Below are positions 1 to 10,118 of a stretch of DNA of 64,000 nt, piece by piece. This DNA comes from Achatina immaculata (lineage: Eukaryota > Mollusca > Gastropoda > Stylommatophora > Achatinidae): positions 27,582,710-27,646,709 of the forward strand of contig CM019697.1 of NCBI GenBank assembly GCA_009760885.1, given 5' to 3'. The notes under the pieces were generated by a model. The model had not been told where the DNA came from and ran no database searches. It saw only the letters and a program-made list of their open reading frames with translations. Numbering within the stretch: the first letter of the stretch is position 1; each line of letters opens with the position of its first letter. The position numbers and the translations under genes were made by a program.

Positions 1-150
1 GATGGCTGCAAGACATCGTTGATAATCTGCAAATGGACGCATCAGCAGCCGGCCATCTTGCTTACAACTGAGAGGCCTATGGGAGTGCTGTTAGGGAGGC
101 AAAGTTCCGCAAGGGACATACAAATGGCTGACTGACTGAGTGACTCTCAT
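1..150 (+). mobile_element. LINE-A 3' end fragment
   Basis: The last ~45 codons of a LINE-A reverse transcriptase ORF plus its tail. The reading WLQDIVDNLQMDASAAGHL and the end KFRKGH match the 3' ends of the other LINE-A copies in this window (for example 19500-19630 and 4870-5000). There is an internal stop (HLAYN then a stop), so it is dead. The element begins before the window; nothing upstream can be judged. Confidence 0.8.
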
Positions 151-825
151 CCGTTGGCTTAAGATCTTTACTGGAGAGACAATATTTGGTTTCCATTATC
201 TTTTGTAATTTTTTCATACAGTTTTTAATAAATCTTTATCATCATCGTTATCATCATCTTGATGATTATGGTTAAATAACATGGCTAAAAACAAAATCTT
301 AGTTACTCTGTGTGTTTTACATGTGCAGCAACAAGCAAAAACAAAAGGGTTCATTTATCCTAACATCAGAAGGTTACTAGAGTCTTGTGACTATCAGAAA
401 TAAAAAAAAATTTATAAGTATGTGACCATCAGAAATAGCACAGAGTTTACAAGTATGACATTGATGCAAAGGCCATATCTTTAAAAAGAGAAACTGGGAG
501 ATATTAAAAAACAGTGTTTCAGATATTTTACCCATAAAGTTTTATAAAGACAAGCCAAAAAGATAAAATGCTAAAATAAATGAGAAAGAGCACACATATA
601 TAAATGTAATAATAAAGATAGTCATTAATAGTTGGATTGAATGATTTCCTTGAAATACATGAGCAGAGAATGAGATAGGATATTTGCCAGGAAAGTGCAC
701 ATCATTGTCACCATCATCATCATGCTTGTTTGTCTGTGACTTCTTCTGAGTCAGAAAATTATTATTCTCATTATATGTGTGACATAAGAAAGCTTGAAGA
801 TGTTTACATTTGTCTGTTTCTCCAG
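151..825. other. Intronic AT-rich DNA, no gene
   Basis: An AT-rich stretch with a short ATC/ATG-rich simple run near 235-265. Open frames on both strands are low-complexity and show no family resemblance. It is read as GGA intron because a GGA exon with a proper acceptor follows at 826. Nothing else can be supported. Confidence 0.5.
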
Positions 826-891
826 ACATTCAGTCCTTTCCCACCACCAAAACCAAGAAAGGCAGACTTTGAGGATGATGAAAGAGCAAAG
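826..891 (+). CDS. GGA: GGA adaptor, exon encoding the start of the GAT domain
   Basis: Twenty-two codons, phase 0 at both ends, after a tctccag acceptor and before a gtaatt donor. The peptide contains PFPPPKPR then FEDDERAK, matching the proline-rich linker and acidic start of the N-terminal GAT helices of GGA proteins. GGAs are monomeric clathrin adaptors at the trans-Golgi network: the N-terminal VHS domain binds cargo acidic-dileucine signals, GAT binds GTP-bound ARF and ubiquitin, the hinge binds clathrin and the C-terminal GAE ear binds accessory proteins. The VHS exons must lie before this window. The assignment rests on the run of this and the next four exons, which reproduce the GAT domain in order. 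A TOM1-like protein also has VHS-GAT, but the hinge exons further on fit GGA better. Confidence 0.88.
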
Positions 892-1541
892 GTAATTTGT
901 TACCTCCCCATCATCATGTGGAAGATATTCTGAATTGTGATTTGAAAGAGAAAATAAGATATGTTTGTAAACATAGCATTCATTGAGTATAATCTTATAT
1001 GGTTTTTTTTTTTTTTGTCTGAAGATTTCATGAGCCATATGTACAGTTTGTTTCTTAGTTTGAATGGAATCTAAACAAATTCTTTTCGTATTTTGTGTGG
1101 TACATAGAAAGAGCATATTTTGTTGAAACTTCAGAAATATTTACACTTTTTTGTATAGACCTTGGAAAGACTTCTTATTATGTTTTATACTTTCTTTTTT
1201 AGTTTAAATCTGACAAAAACCATGCTTCTTATTCTGGTTTAGATCTTTGGATTCTTATTTTGTCTGCCATAAATGGCTTTTTTTTTGTTCTGTCTATAAT
1301 AAATGGCCATTTCTTATTTTGTCTGTAATAAGTGACCCTTTCTTATTTTGCCTGCCATAAATGACCCTTTCTTACTTTATGCAGACCTTCAGATATTTTT
1401 TTGAGGCTACAGAAGACCTTGTTTGTGATTGTCTCAAACCAGTAAAGACCACATAACATTTCTTGTTTTCTGTACACCTAAGAAACACTTTATTTCTTAT
1501 TTTTACTTAGACTTTGACCATGTTCTTTTAATTGCCTTTAG
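892..1541. repeat. GGA intron with a degenerate ~35-bp tandem repeat (1253-1385)
   Basis: Between the first two visible GAT exons. Around 1253-1385 the phrase tcttattttgtctgccataa recurs about four times with substitutions and small length changes, giving a short degenerate tandem array. The rest is T-rich with no coding signal. Confidence 0.5.
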
Positions 1542-1622
1542 ACTCTAGAAAGACTACTGAGAAGTAAGAACCCAGAAGACCTACAAGCAGCAAACAGACT
1601 TATAAAAACCATGGTAAAGGAG
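1542..1622 (+). CDS. GGA: GGA adaptor, exon encoding the ARF-binding helix of GAT
   Basis: Twenty-seven codons, phase 0 to 0, after a cctttag acceptor and before a strong gtaagt donor. The peptide has the form LERLLRSKNPEDLQAAN followed by RLIKTMVKE. In the GGA family this is the helix-loop-helix that grips ARF-GTP. The conserved Ala-Ala-Asn-x-Leu-Ile-Lys segment, which contains the asparagine known to be critical for ARF binding, is intact. It continues the reading frame from exon 826-891 and joins in frame to exon 2156-2290. There is no sign of decay. Confidence 0.92.
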
Positions 1623-1627
1623 GTAAG

Positions 1628-2092
1628 TCAGTGATGTACATGTTGTGCTTGAGCAGTCTGTGACAGAGAGAGAGAGTCAGGCACGAAATGTGTCAATAGA
1701 AATATTCTGTCAGTGATGTTGTGCTTGAGCAGTCTGTGACGGAGAGAGAGAGAGAGAGAGTCAGGCACGAAATGTGTCAATAGAAATATTCTGTCAGTGA
1801 TGTTGTGCTTGAGCAGTCTGTGACAGAGAGAGAGAGAGAGAGAGTCAGGCACGAAATGTATCAATAGAAATATTCTGTCAGTGATGTTGTGCTTGAGCAG
1901 TCTGTGACAGAGAGAGAGAGAGAGAGTCAGACACGAAATGTGTCAGTAGAAATATTCTGTCAGTGATGGTGTGCTTGAGCAGTCTGTGACAGAAACTACT
2001 TTTGCCCAGGTTTAGAGTAAAACTACTTTTTGCGAGAGAGTCAGGTACGAAATGCCACAGATCCTGACAGTGTCAATAGAAGTATTGTCAGT
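1628..2092. repeat. 82-bp minisatellite with GA-rich core, about 5 units
   Basis: Starts five bases after the splice donor of exon 1542-1622. The unit reads cagtgatgttgtgcttgagc, then agtctgtgac, a (GA)n run of variable length, tcaggcacgaaatgtgtcaa and tagaaatattctgt. Units differ mainly in the number of GA dinucleotides. The last unit is interrupted by a short non-GA segment near 1990-2035. Confidence 0.85.
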
Positions 2093-2155
2093 GATTGTGT
2101 ATGTGTTTTGTATATAGTTTTAGAAAATTACAAGTTGTGATTCTTTTAACTACAG

Positions 2156-2290
2156 GATATGGAGAAGACAGAGAAAAGATCCAGACGCATCAATGAACTG
2201 GAATCAGTCCAGAACCAGGTCAAACTTTTGACAGAAATGATCAATCAGTTCTCATCAAAAACATCCAAAGAGGAACGAGAAATGATGAAG
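2156..2290 (+). CDS. GGA: GGA adaptor, exon encoding the long central GAT helix
   Basis: Forty-five codons, phase 0 to 0, after an aactacag acceptor and before a gtgaat donor. The peptide runs DMEKTEKRSRRINELESV, then QNQVKLLTEMINQF and a lysine/glutamate-rich loop ending EREMMK. This matches the long GAT helix (pattern NxVKLLTEM) that links the ARF-binding hook to the C-terminal three-helix bundle in GGAs. The following loop is normally variable and Ser/Glu-rich, as here. The frame stays open past the donor only into a minisatellite, so the donor call is preferred. Confidence 0.92.
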
Positions 2291-2324
2291 GTGAATATTT
2301 GTTACTGTCATAGCAAAATCACTA

Positions 2325-2945
2325 ATGAAATGGTCTGCCATTTATAAACAATTACCATGGAGAAAATGGTCTGCTATGTGTGAACAGTTACCATGGAGAA
2401 AATGGTCTGCCATATATGAACAGTTACCATGGAGAAAATGGTCTGCCATATATAAACAATTACCATGGAGAAAATGGTCTGCCATATATGAACAGTTACC
2501 ATGGAGAAAATGGTCTGGCATATATGGACAGTTACCATTGAGAAAATAGTATGCTATATATAAACAATTACCATTGAGAAAATAGTATGCTATATATAAA
2601 CAATTACCATTGAGAAAATAGTATGCTATATATAAACAATTACCATTGAGAAAATGGTCTGCCATATATGAACAGTTACCGTGGAAAAAATGGTCTGCCA
2701 TATATGAACAGTTAACATTGAAAAAATGGTCTGGCATATATGAACAGTTACCATTGAAAAATTGGTCTGCCATATATGAACAGTTACTGTGGAAAAAATG
2801 ATCTGCCATATATGAACAGTTACCATTGAGAAAATGGTCTGCCATATATGAACAGTTACCATGGAGAAAAGGGTCTGGCATATAGGAACAGTTACCGTGG
2901 AAAAAATGGTCTGCCATATATGAACAGTTACCATGGAGAAACTAA
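2325..2945. repeat. 36-bp minisatellite, about 17 units
   Basis: The unit is aaatggtctgccatatatga followed by acagttaccatggaga (36 bp), with variants that carry agtatgctat or ttgaga. Because 36 is a multiple of three, stop-free frames run through it on both strands (a + frame with repeated KWSAIYEQLPWR, and a - frame of 191 codons). These are repeat artefacts inside the GGA intron. The array begins 35 bp after the donor of exon 2156-2290. Confidence 0.92.
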
Positions 2946-3039
2946 ACATTTATCAACTGATTTTTATTATGTAAATTTTATTCTTTCAGTTTCATAATCT
3001 GCTTAGTGAAGATTTCGCTTGAGTTTCTCTCTAACAACA

Positions 3040-4106
3040 AGACAGTCCTGTCTTTTTGTACAGGCAGAAATATTGCAAGTCTTTTCTTCTTGTTGTACAA
3101 GCTGAAATAACACAAGACTCTTTTCCTGTGGTTGTACAAGCTAAAGTAATGCAGTAATTTTGTCCTGTGGTTGTACAAGCTAAAGTAATGCAGTAATCCA
3201 GTCCTGTTGCTGTACAAGCTGAAATAACAGAAGACTCCTGTCCTGTGGTTGTACTAGCTAAAGTAATGCAATAATCCAGTCCTGTGGTTGTACAAGCTGA
3301 AATAACACAACACTCCTGTGGTTGTACAAGATAAAGTAATGCAGTAATCCAGTTCTGTGGTTGTATAAGCTAAAGTAATGCAATAATCCAGTTCTATGGT
3401 TGTACAAACTAAAGTACTGCAATAATCCAGTTCTGTGGTTGTAGAAGCTAAAGTAAAGCAATAATTCAGTTCTGTGGTTGTACAAACTAAAATAATGCAA
3501 TAATCCAGTTCTGTGGTTGTAGAAGCTAAAGTAAAGCAATAATCCATTTCTATGGTTGTACAAACTAAAGTAATGCAATAATCCAGTCCTGTGCTTGTAC
3601 AAGCTGAAATAACACAACACTCCTGTGGTTATACAAGATAAAGTAATGCAGTAATCCAGTTCTGTGGTTGTATAAGCTAAAGTAATGCAATAATCCAGTT
3701 CTATGGTTGTACAAGCTAAAGTACTGCAATAATCCAGTTCTGTGGTTGTAGAAGCTAAAGTAAAGCAATAATTCAGTTCTGTGGTTGTACAAACTAAAAT
3801 AATGCAATAATCCAGTTCTGTGCTTGTACAAGCTAAAGTAATGCAATAATCCAGTCCTGTTGTACAAGCTGATATAACACAACACTCCTGTCCTGAGGTT
3901 GTACAAGCTAAAGTAATGCATTAATTTTGTCCTGTGATTGTCTTCTTGTCTTGTCGTGTCCTTCCTCATTTACTGCTAGGTGTAGAGGTGAAGTGCAATT
4001 GTCTCTCAATGGCTTGCCAGGTGGCTTCATACATAATATGCAATAATCCAGTTCTGTGGTTGTGCAAGCTAAAGTAATGCAATAATTTTGTCTTGTGGTT
4101 GTAAAA
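3040..4106. repeat. 39-bp minisatellite, left block
   Basis: The unit is ctgtggttgtacaagctaaa then gtaatgcaataatccagtc (39 bp, about 27 units). A higher-order copy is visible: the block from about 3260 to 3600 is repeated with few changes from about 3595 to 3850. Minus-strand frames of 97-134 codons are artefacts of the 13-codon period. The array is interrupted at about 4107 by a LINE-A fragment and resumes at about 5005. Confidence 0.9.
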
Positions 4107-5004
4107 CAGGTGCATATTGTCACCTTACTTATTTAACTTGTATACTGAAAATATGAGGAATGTTAGAGAAGATGTAGACAAAGAATATTATGATGCCATA
4201 ACAATTGGAGGTTATGAAATACCAGAGATTAGATATGCTGATGACACAGTATTACTGTCCACAACGCAAAAAGGAATGGAAAAACTAATTATGTCATTCC
4301 GTAAGAACAGTGAAGAGTAAAACCTCTATGTGAAGAAAACTAAATTGATGATAACTGACAAAACAAACAAGGCAGCTGAAATATGTATCAGTGAGGAAAA
4401 ACTGGAAGAAGTGGAGAATTTTGAATATCTTGGATCACTGCTAACTAATAATGGAGATACAATGAGGGAATAAAAGGAGGACATCTATCGCTCTTCAGAA
4501 AGTAAAACAACTAAAGATTCTGTGGAGAGGAACAGACAGAACCACAAAAATAAGATTTTTAAGGGCATGCATCTTTCCCATCGCAACATATGCCTGTGAG
4601 ACCTGGACACTTAACAAAGCAGCTGAGAAACACATAAATGCCTTTGAACGTAAATGCTACAGAAGAGTTCTTCAAATATCATGGACACAAAAAAGAACAA
4701 ATATATCAATACTACAAGTACATAGTATTGGAGAAGGCTGGCTAGTAAAGAGGATTAAAGAGAGAAAACTTAAATATTTTGGACACATTAAACGTCATGA
4801 TAATCTAGAGAAGACCATCTTGGAAGGGTACATAATGGAAAAAAGAAAGAGAGGAAGACCAAAACGAAGATGGCTGCAAGACATCGTTGATGATCTGCAA
4901 ATGGATGCATCAGCAGCAGGCCATCTTGCTCACAACCGAGAGGCCTACAGGAGTGCTGTTTGGGAGGTAAAGTTCCGCAAGGGACATGCAAATGAATGAA
5001 TGAA
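4107..5004 (+). mobile_element. LINE-A fragment (RT palm to 3' end) inside the minisatellite
   Basis: A 5'-truncated LINE-A copy. It starts in the RT region (GCILSPYLFNLYTE), carries the catalytic YADDTVLLS box near 4230-4260, and ends with IMEKRKRGRPKRRWLQDIV and a (GAAT)n tail. A stop at 4318-4320, a lost codon after it and frameshifts near 4465 make it a pseudogene. Both flanks are the 39-bp minisatellite, so it inserted into an existing array. The flanking ggttgta and ggttgca could be a target duplication but also occur in every unit. Confidence 0.88.
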
Positions 5005-5460
5005 AGGTTGCATAAGTTAAAATAATGCAATAGTCCAGTCCTGTGGTTATACTAGCTAAAGCAGTATAATAATCCCGTTCCGTTGTTTACAAGCTGAAGT
5101 AATGCAATAATCTAGTTCTGTGGTTGTACCAGCTAAAGTAATGCAGTAATTTTGTCCTGTGGTTGTATAAGCCAAAGTAATGCAATAATTTTGTTCTGTG
5201 GTTATACAAGCTAATGTAATGTAATAGTGCAGTCCTGTGGTTGTACTAGCTAAAGTAATGCAATAGTCCAGTCCTGTGGTTATACAAGCTAATGTAATGC
5301 AATACTCCAGTCCTGTGGTTGTACTAGCTAAAGTAATGCAATAGTCCAGTCCTGTGGTTATACAAGCTAATGTAATGCAATGGTCCAGTCCTGTGGTTGT
5401 ACTAGCTAAAGTAATGCAATAATCCTGTTCTGTTGTTTACAAGCTGAAGTAGTACAGTTC
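5005..5460. repeat. 39-bp minisatellite, right block
   Basis: Continuation of the 3040-4106 array after the LINE-A insertion, with units such as tcctgtggttgtactagcta then aagtaatgcaatagtccag. Two unit variants (tacaagctaatg and tactagctaaag) alternate around 5205-5420, which suggests a secondary ~78-bp period. Confidence 0.88.
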
Positions 5461-5575
5461 TTGCTGTTGTTTACAAGCTGAAGTAGTACAGTTCTTGCTG
5501 TTGTTTACAAGCTGAAGTAGTACAGTTCTTGCTGTTGTTTACAAGCTGAAGTAGTACAGTTCTTGCTGTTGAACA
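5441..5575. repeat. 34-bp minisatellite, 4 units
   Basis: Four nearly identical copies of gtttacaagctgaagtagta followed by cagttcttgctgtt, directly after the 39-bp array and apparently derived from one of its units (gtttacaagctgaagta is shared). Confidence 0.88.
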
Positions 5576-5716
5576 GGTACAGTTCATCTTGTTCCACAAA
5601 ACATAAAAATAGAATAAGATGTTGACTAGCAAAGGTTGGACAGCAGACTTTTGCCTCTCTGTCACTGTTGTTGTCTTACAAAGATACTAACATAAACTTT
5701 GTTCTTGTCTCTACAG

Positions 5717-5801
5717 GAACTCTTTGACAACTTAGAGAAGCAAAGACCCAACCTTTTCAGGCTGGCAAGCGACACGGATGAGAACGATAATGAAGGAATA
5801 A
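5717..5801 (+). CDS. GGA: GGA adaptor, exon encoding the C-terminal GAT bundle (first part)
   Basis: Enters in phase 0 after a tctctacag acceptor and leaves in phase 1 at a gtatgt donor (85 nt). The peptide ELFDNLEKQRPNLFRLASDT, then a DEND acidic stretch, is very close to the GGA C-GAT segment, where RPxLFRLASDT is a family signature. This bundle binds ubiquitin and rabaptin-5 in characterised GGAs. The remaining base pairs with the first two bases of exon 7586-7690 to make an Asn codon, which supports the junction. Confidence 0.93.
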
Positions 5802-6149
5802 GTATGTTATAAAGAGATTCTCTTTATAAAGAACTAATCACAGTTGTGATTTAATTATGGACACTTTGTTGTGTTCAATAAAGTTGTACTAATTTTTTTT
5901 TCTGGGACACAGACTTGTCAGTTCTATAACTTTCACCTCCACGACCTTTACTCCTTAGCTCATGTGAAGATTTTTATTTCATGATATTTTATTCAAGTTT
6001 TTTTTTTTTTTTAATAACAGTTGGCGTTTTTTCCTGAAAGGATTATTTCAGACTGAAATAGATGTATATTTCAAAACTAAACTATATTGAGAGTTTTTAG
6101 AATTAAACTGAGGTTTATTTCAGAACTGGACTATACTGAATTTTACTTC
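5802..6149. other. GGA intron, no gene
   Basis: T-rich intron. A phrase of the form agaactggattatattgagg recurs loosely at about 6080-6160 and again at 7245-7315, so this may once have been one small tandem array, now split by the transposons at 6163-7244. Confidence 0.45.
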
Positions 6150-6252
6150 AGAACTGGGTTATCTTATCTTATATCCTTCCCATGTTGTTAAACGTCACAT
6201 AGGCCTCGCAAGGTAGTTCGCCAATTTTTCCTGTCTTCGGAGAGCCTTTCAA

Positions 6253-6483
6253 TAATGAAGCGATTGCTAGCCTACCTCAGGTTGAAATTAAAAGTGAGCT
6301 AGATATACCATCAACCATCCAGGAAGTTAAGAACACCATCACCCAGTTATAAAGTGGGAAAGCTTCTGGCTCAGATGCCATCCCTGCTGAGATCTACAAA
6401 GTAGGGGGAACCCGCATGATACAGAGCCTCACTGATCTCTTCCTTAGCTTGGAGTTCGGGAACTCTACCACAAGATTTTATTT
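6253..6483 (+). mobile_element. LINE-F fragment (RT N-terminal part)
   Basis: Closely matches 21305-21535 of the LINE-F copy: SLPQVEIKSELDIP, SGKASGSDAIPAEIYKVGG and LPQDF can be read through it. An in-frame stop sits where the other copy has a serine in the SQLSSGKAS motif. It interrupts a minus-strand LINE-B relic. Confidence 0.8.
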
Positions 6484-6509
6484 TCATCAAAGGATTTTAT
6501 GCCTATTAA

Positions 6510-7181
6510 CTGTTTCCACTCGTGCAAGCCCCATACAGATCTCTGCCGTATGTGCTATTCCACCCCCGAGAGCCCTATAAGGCTTTGGAGTTTCTTTCAT
6601 TGAAAACACGATGTTACTTTTCATTTAACCAGTTAGAACTCTTCTGAATCCAAAGTTAATAGTGATTTAAGCATGAGGAATGAGGAACCCATTTTGGATG
6701 TTTAGATAGGGGGGTAAAATTCAAGTTTATTTCGAGATTGAGTGGTAGATTGGTTACACCGGCCAACTAGACCTAGTTTACTATATGTGTTTCTTATAGC
6801 TGTAGATCTGTTAGATTTATTGAATGTCACAAACATCCATAAATATTGATTTTTCTGTGTTGAAATTTGAATGACTACATATTCTATATTCACAGTTAAG
6901 GTAAATATAAAGTAGATTTTATTGCTTAGCCCTAAAATTTTTTTAGTGCCAAAAAATCGTTCCATCGTTTCACACCAGATTTTTTTCTTTTTTTTTTAAT
7001 GAGAAATAACTTCATTTATGGAATCTTCATTCATTTCCACTTATTTTAATGTGTGATACACATGTGGTGATCATGGAATTAAGTTGGTACAATAACTTTT
7101 ACACAGGGACCCCCCCCCCCCAAAGTGTCTGCGTTTTAGGGAACATAAGGAACGTTTTTGACATAATGCGAATGGAAAGAG
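6510..7181. mobile_element. 672-bp TTAA-flanked MITE with piggyBac-like termini
   Basis: Flanked by TTAA at 6506-6509 and 7182-7185. The left end reads CTGTTTCCACTCGTGC and the right end, reverse-complemented, reads CTCTTTCCATTCGCAT, giving terminal inverted repeats of about 13-16 bp. The LINE-B homology on either side is contiguous once the element and one TTAA are removed, which shows it is a discrete insertion. The interior has no transposase; an 11-base C run sits at about 7108-7120. TTAA target choice is the hallmark of the piggyBac superfamily, so it is probably a non-autonomous piggyBac-like element. Confidence 0.72.
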
Positions 7182-7257
7182 TTAATTTGGCCTCCCTTAA
7201 CAGTGTCCTCTTTAGAGTTTCACTTGGTCTGCCTCTTTTTCTTTAGAACTGGATTAT

Positions 7258-7528
7258 ATTAAGGTTTATTTCAGAACTAAACTGTATTGAGGTTTATTAC
7301 AGAACTAGACTATATTGTTTTGACTGACACATGAAACGATATAGAGCACTCAGTACATGCACATATTGAAATTGTATATTTTATATTTACATTTCATATT
7401 CTGACTATACCAACAGTACCATTTGAAAATGGTCTCATTTCTAAATATATCTGCACATTGCAAGTCTTCTATTTCAACCATTTAGCCACACAATGCAGAT
7501 TATTCAGTTAAAGAGATTTCAGTTTATA
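7258..7528. other. GGA intron, no gene
   Basis: AT-rich intron with no coding or repeat signal beyond a few degenerate agaactgg-type words at its start. Confidence 0.45.
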
Positions 7529-7578
7529 ATTTCAAGTAAAATTCTGAATGCTTATGACTATGTAACCTGTGTATTTTA
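7529..7578 (+). repeat. Degenerate 50-bp tandem copy of the next exon's acceptor and 5' end
   Basis: The stretch beginning aatttcaagtaaaattctga at 7529 aligns with aatttcagatgaaattctgc at 7579, offset exactly 50 bp, and the match continues through tgcttatgactatgtaacc versus tgctaatgactctgtaacc. So the acceptor and first ~30 coding bases of exon 7586-7690 were once duplicated. The upstream copy has lost its AG acceptor (aag replaces cag) and is probably silent. Confidence 0.7.
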
Positions 7579-7585
7579 ATTTCAG

Positions 7586-7690
7586 ATGAAATTCTGCATG
7601 CTAATGACTCTGTAACCCATGTGATGACCCTCTACAAAGACAAGATACAGGGAGAAAAACCTGCAGGAGATTACTCAGCAGGTGTTAAAG
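7586..7690 (+). CDS. GGA: GGA adaptor, exon encoding the end of the GAT domain
   Basis: Enters in phase 1 after an aatttcag acceptor and leaves in phase 1 at a gtcagc donor (105 nt). The peptide EILHANDSVTHVMTLYKDKI, then QGEKPAGDYSAGVK, corresponds to the last GAT helix (ANDxxTxVxxLYK) and the start of the hinge in GGAs. Its final base joins exon 48748-48849, across a 41-kb intron, to give an Asp codon followed by SSLLDLG. A decayed tandem copy of its 5' end lies just upstream (7529-7578). Confidence 0.93.
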
Positions 7691-8236
7691 GTCAGCATTA
7701 ACTTTCTTCTGCTGCTAGATGTTTTGCATACTGAAACATTTTTGTACTTTGGTTTTTGTATTAACACTCAGAAGACATGAACACCAAATTTTGGACTTTC
7801 ATGTCTGATGGCTTTGTTGATGAAATAAACATAGGAAGTCACACCTGCCAGCTTGGCCTGGTTATGACTGGTTCTAAGTACGATGTGTCTACTTCATATT
7901 TCACTAATATGTAATCAAATTCGGATCAAGAGCCTGAAAATGATTTGAATTCAAGTGATGAAGAGAAGTGGAAACATGAGGAGTCATCAGATGACAGCCA
8001 TTTCTTTGATAAAGAAAATATTAGACCAACAAATATGATGCATGTTTCAAGGTAAGTTTACTTCTGAGTCAGTGAGAAGAGATGAGTTTGAGATTTTATT
8101 CATAATAACTAACAGCTGTGGGTTGTTTTAACAATAAGCTGTTGTTATGTACAATAAATAACGATTGAGAATACATAGTTCAGTAACTGTAAGTGATCTG
8201 TTATTGATAGTGATTGTAGAAACTTAGTTACTAGGG

Positions 8237-9362
8237 ATGATTGATAAATTCGCTGCATAAGGTACAACAGATTATTTGTGGACAACGTTTTTGGGTTATT
8301 TCTCAACATAGTCCCAGTGCAAGTTTATGCACTTAGTCCAGTGATCTTGGAGCATACAGATCCCTTCTTTGTAAAAGTCAGCATCTTGTGCCAGTAGAAA
8401 GTGGTCTACAGCATGAATGACGTCATCATCTAAAGCAAATTTGCGACCACTGAGCTCCTTTTTGAGTTTGATAAATAGGTAATAGTCCAAAGGGGCCAAA
8501 TCTGGGGAATAAGGAGGATATTCAAGAAGCTGGTAGCCACATTCATGAATGGCTGCCATTGCCACTGATGACTTGTGAAATGAAGCATTGTCTTGCTGAA
8601 AGATGACTCCTCTCGTCAATTTTCCTCAACAATTTTCCTTCACTTTGACCAGCATATGCTTCACAAGGTTAGCGTAATAGGCCCCGGTGACCGTTCTGCC
8701 CTTTTGAAGATAGTTTACCTATAGCACACCTTCTGAATCCCAAAAGATGGAAGCCATCACTTTGCCTGCAGACAGAACCACCTTTGCTCTCTGTGGAGGT
8801 GGGGATCAATGATATTTCCACTGCTTTGATTGTTCTTTGGTTTATGGTTGAAAGTGATGAAACCAAGTCTCATCCATAGTCACAAATTGCTGAAGAAGCT
8901 TTTCAGGATCTGCAGAAAAATGGGCAAAATTGTCTCATGACATGTTGAGACACTGTCGTTTGTGATCAGCTCCAAGAAGTTTCAGGACCCATCAACCAGA
9001 GACCTTTGTCATTTGAAGATCATTGTGAATAATGGTATGAACACATTCCTGGGAGATGCCCAACTCAGTAGCAATGTACTGCTCAGTTAGTCGTCGATCC
9101 TCCATTATCATGTCATGGAATCTGCTGGTGGTTTCAACGGTGGTTCTTGGTCTTCCTGGACGGGGATCATCTTCCAGACTTTCCCTTCCCTGTTTGAATT
9201 GAGCTGCCCATTTCTTCAGTATGCTGTAAGAAGGGGCACTCTCCCCTAGAGTCTCTACCATATCCTCATGGATCTTCTTCGATGATAAGTCCTTGATGCA
9301 GAGGTAGTGAATGACTGGTCAGTGAGAAATTTTATCCATTTTATCAATTTCTGCCACCCCTT
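8237..9362 (-). mobile_element. mariner (DD34D) element, pseudogenised transposase
   Basis: Reverse-strand relic of a mariner transposase of roughly normal length (~345 codons, from about 9343 down to 8296). In order: an N-terminal HTH region (SILKKWAAQFKQGRESLEDD, DDPRPGRPRT), the catalytic MDETWFHHF with the first Asp, HQDNA-like FQQDNASFHKS with the second Asp, and PYSPDLAPLDYYLF with the third Asp at the mariner D34D spacing. There are at least four stops or frameshifts between about 8620 and 8990. Degenerate inverted ends can be seen (tagggatgattgataaa at the left; aggggtggcagaaattgata as the complement of the right end). Boundaries are approximate. It sits inside piggyBac copy 1. Confidence 0.85.
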
Positions 9363-9429
9363 ACCACTTCAGTAGCCTGTACAAAAAAGTTGGTTGCAGT
9401 TAATTTCTTGAAACTTGGTGTTTAATCTT

Positions 9430-10118
9430 CATCATCATCATCAGGTGCTGTGCCGACTGGCGTTGGCTATTATGCATCTCCAGAGTACACGATCCTTCAT
9501 GCATGCCATCAGCTCAGTTGGTGATCTCCTCTCACACTATCCCATCAAACTGTCCGGTATCATTTCTCTTGGTCTTCCTCTTGATCTTCTTCCTTCTATT
9601 TTTCCTCTTGTTATAATATTTTCAATGCCCCCTCTTCTCATTGCATGTCCTATGAAAGTACATTGTCTCTCTCTTATCTTTTTGACAAGGTTTTTTGTCT
9701 CTCCAGCTCTTCTCATACATTCTTCATTAGTTATTTTTGCTGTCCAGGGGATTCACAACATTATTCTAATAAACCACATTTCTGCTGCTTCCAATGATTT
9801 TTGTGCAGACTTGCATATTGTCCATGATTCACTTCCATATAACAAGATGGGTTCGATATAGCACTTTAGGACTAATTTTCTACCATTCATTGATAAGGAT
9901 ATGCTGGCTAATATGTTTCTCATTCTCCGAAATGCAGTCTTTGCTTGGCCTATTCTGTTCCTAATTTCTGTTCTGCATTTCCCATCTGAAGTTATTACTG
10001 CTCCAAGATATTTGAATTTCTGTACCTGCTTTAGAATAGTTCCGTTTAATTTTATACTACGTGCTGGTGGATTCTGTTTCTTACATATAACCATAGTCTC
10101 TGTCTTTTTTTTTTTTAA
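9430..10118 (-). mobile_element. LINE-H, 5'-truncated 3' portion
   Basis: Reverse-strand C-terminal RT region: FKYLGAVITSDGKCRTEIRN, then LKCYIEPILLYGSESWTI, EAAEMWFIRIML and a basic GRRSRGRPRE segment, ending in an (ATG)n-type tail at 9430-9445. It is flanked by a perfect 11-bp target duplication TGTTTAATCTT at 9419-9429 and 10119-10129. A related copy lies at 33125-33617. Stops interrupt the last 110 codons. The APE and most of RT are missing, as expected for a truncated insertion. Confidence 0.85.

Larger units (their letters stand above)
6163..7244 (-). mobile_element. LINE-B 3' end relic, host to two further insertions
   Basis: Reverse-strand LINE-B 3' end: 6163-6252 reads as the complement of the ...CESWRTxLRALCDV-type terminus and the ATAAGATA tail of the full-length copy at 13362-16559. 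The homology resumes at about 6484-6509 and again at 7186-7240 (complement of the GRPRETLKR coding segment). The gaps are a LINE-F fragment (about 6253-6483) and a TTAA-flanked MITE (6510-7181). AGAACTGGGTTAT at 6150-6162 and AGAACTGGATTAT at 7245-7257 look like a 13-bp target duplication with one mismatch, although similar words occur nearby. Confidence 0.75.

Noticed and set aside
2325..2945. CRISPR-like regular repeats
   Set aside because: Units are contiguous tandem repeats without unique spacers, in a eukaryotic intron, with no cas genes. The same holds for all other arrays in the window.
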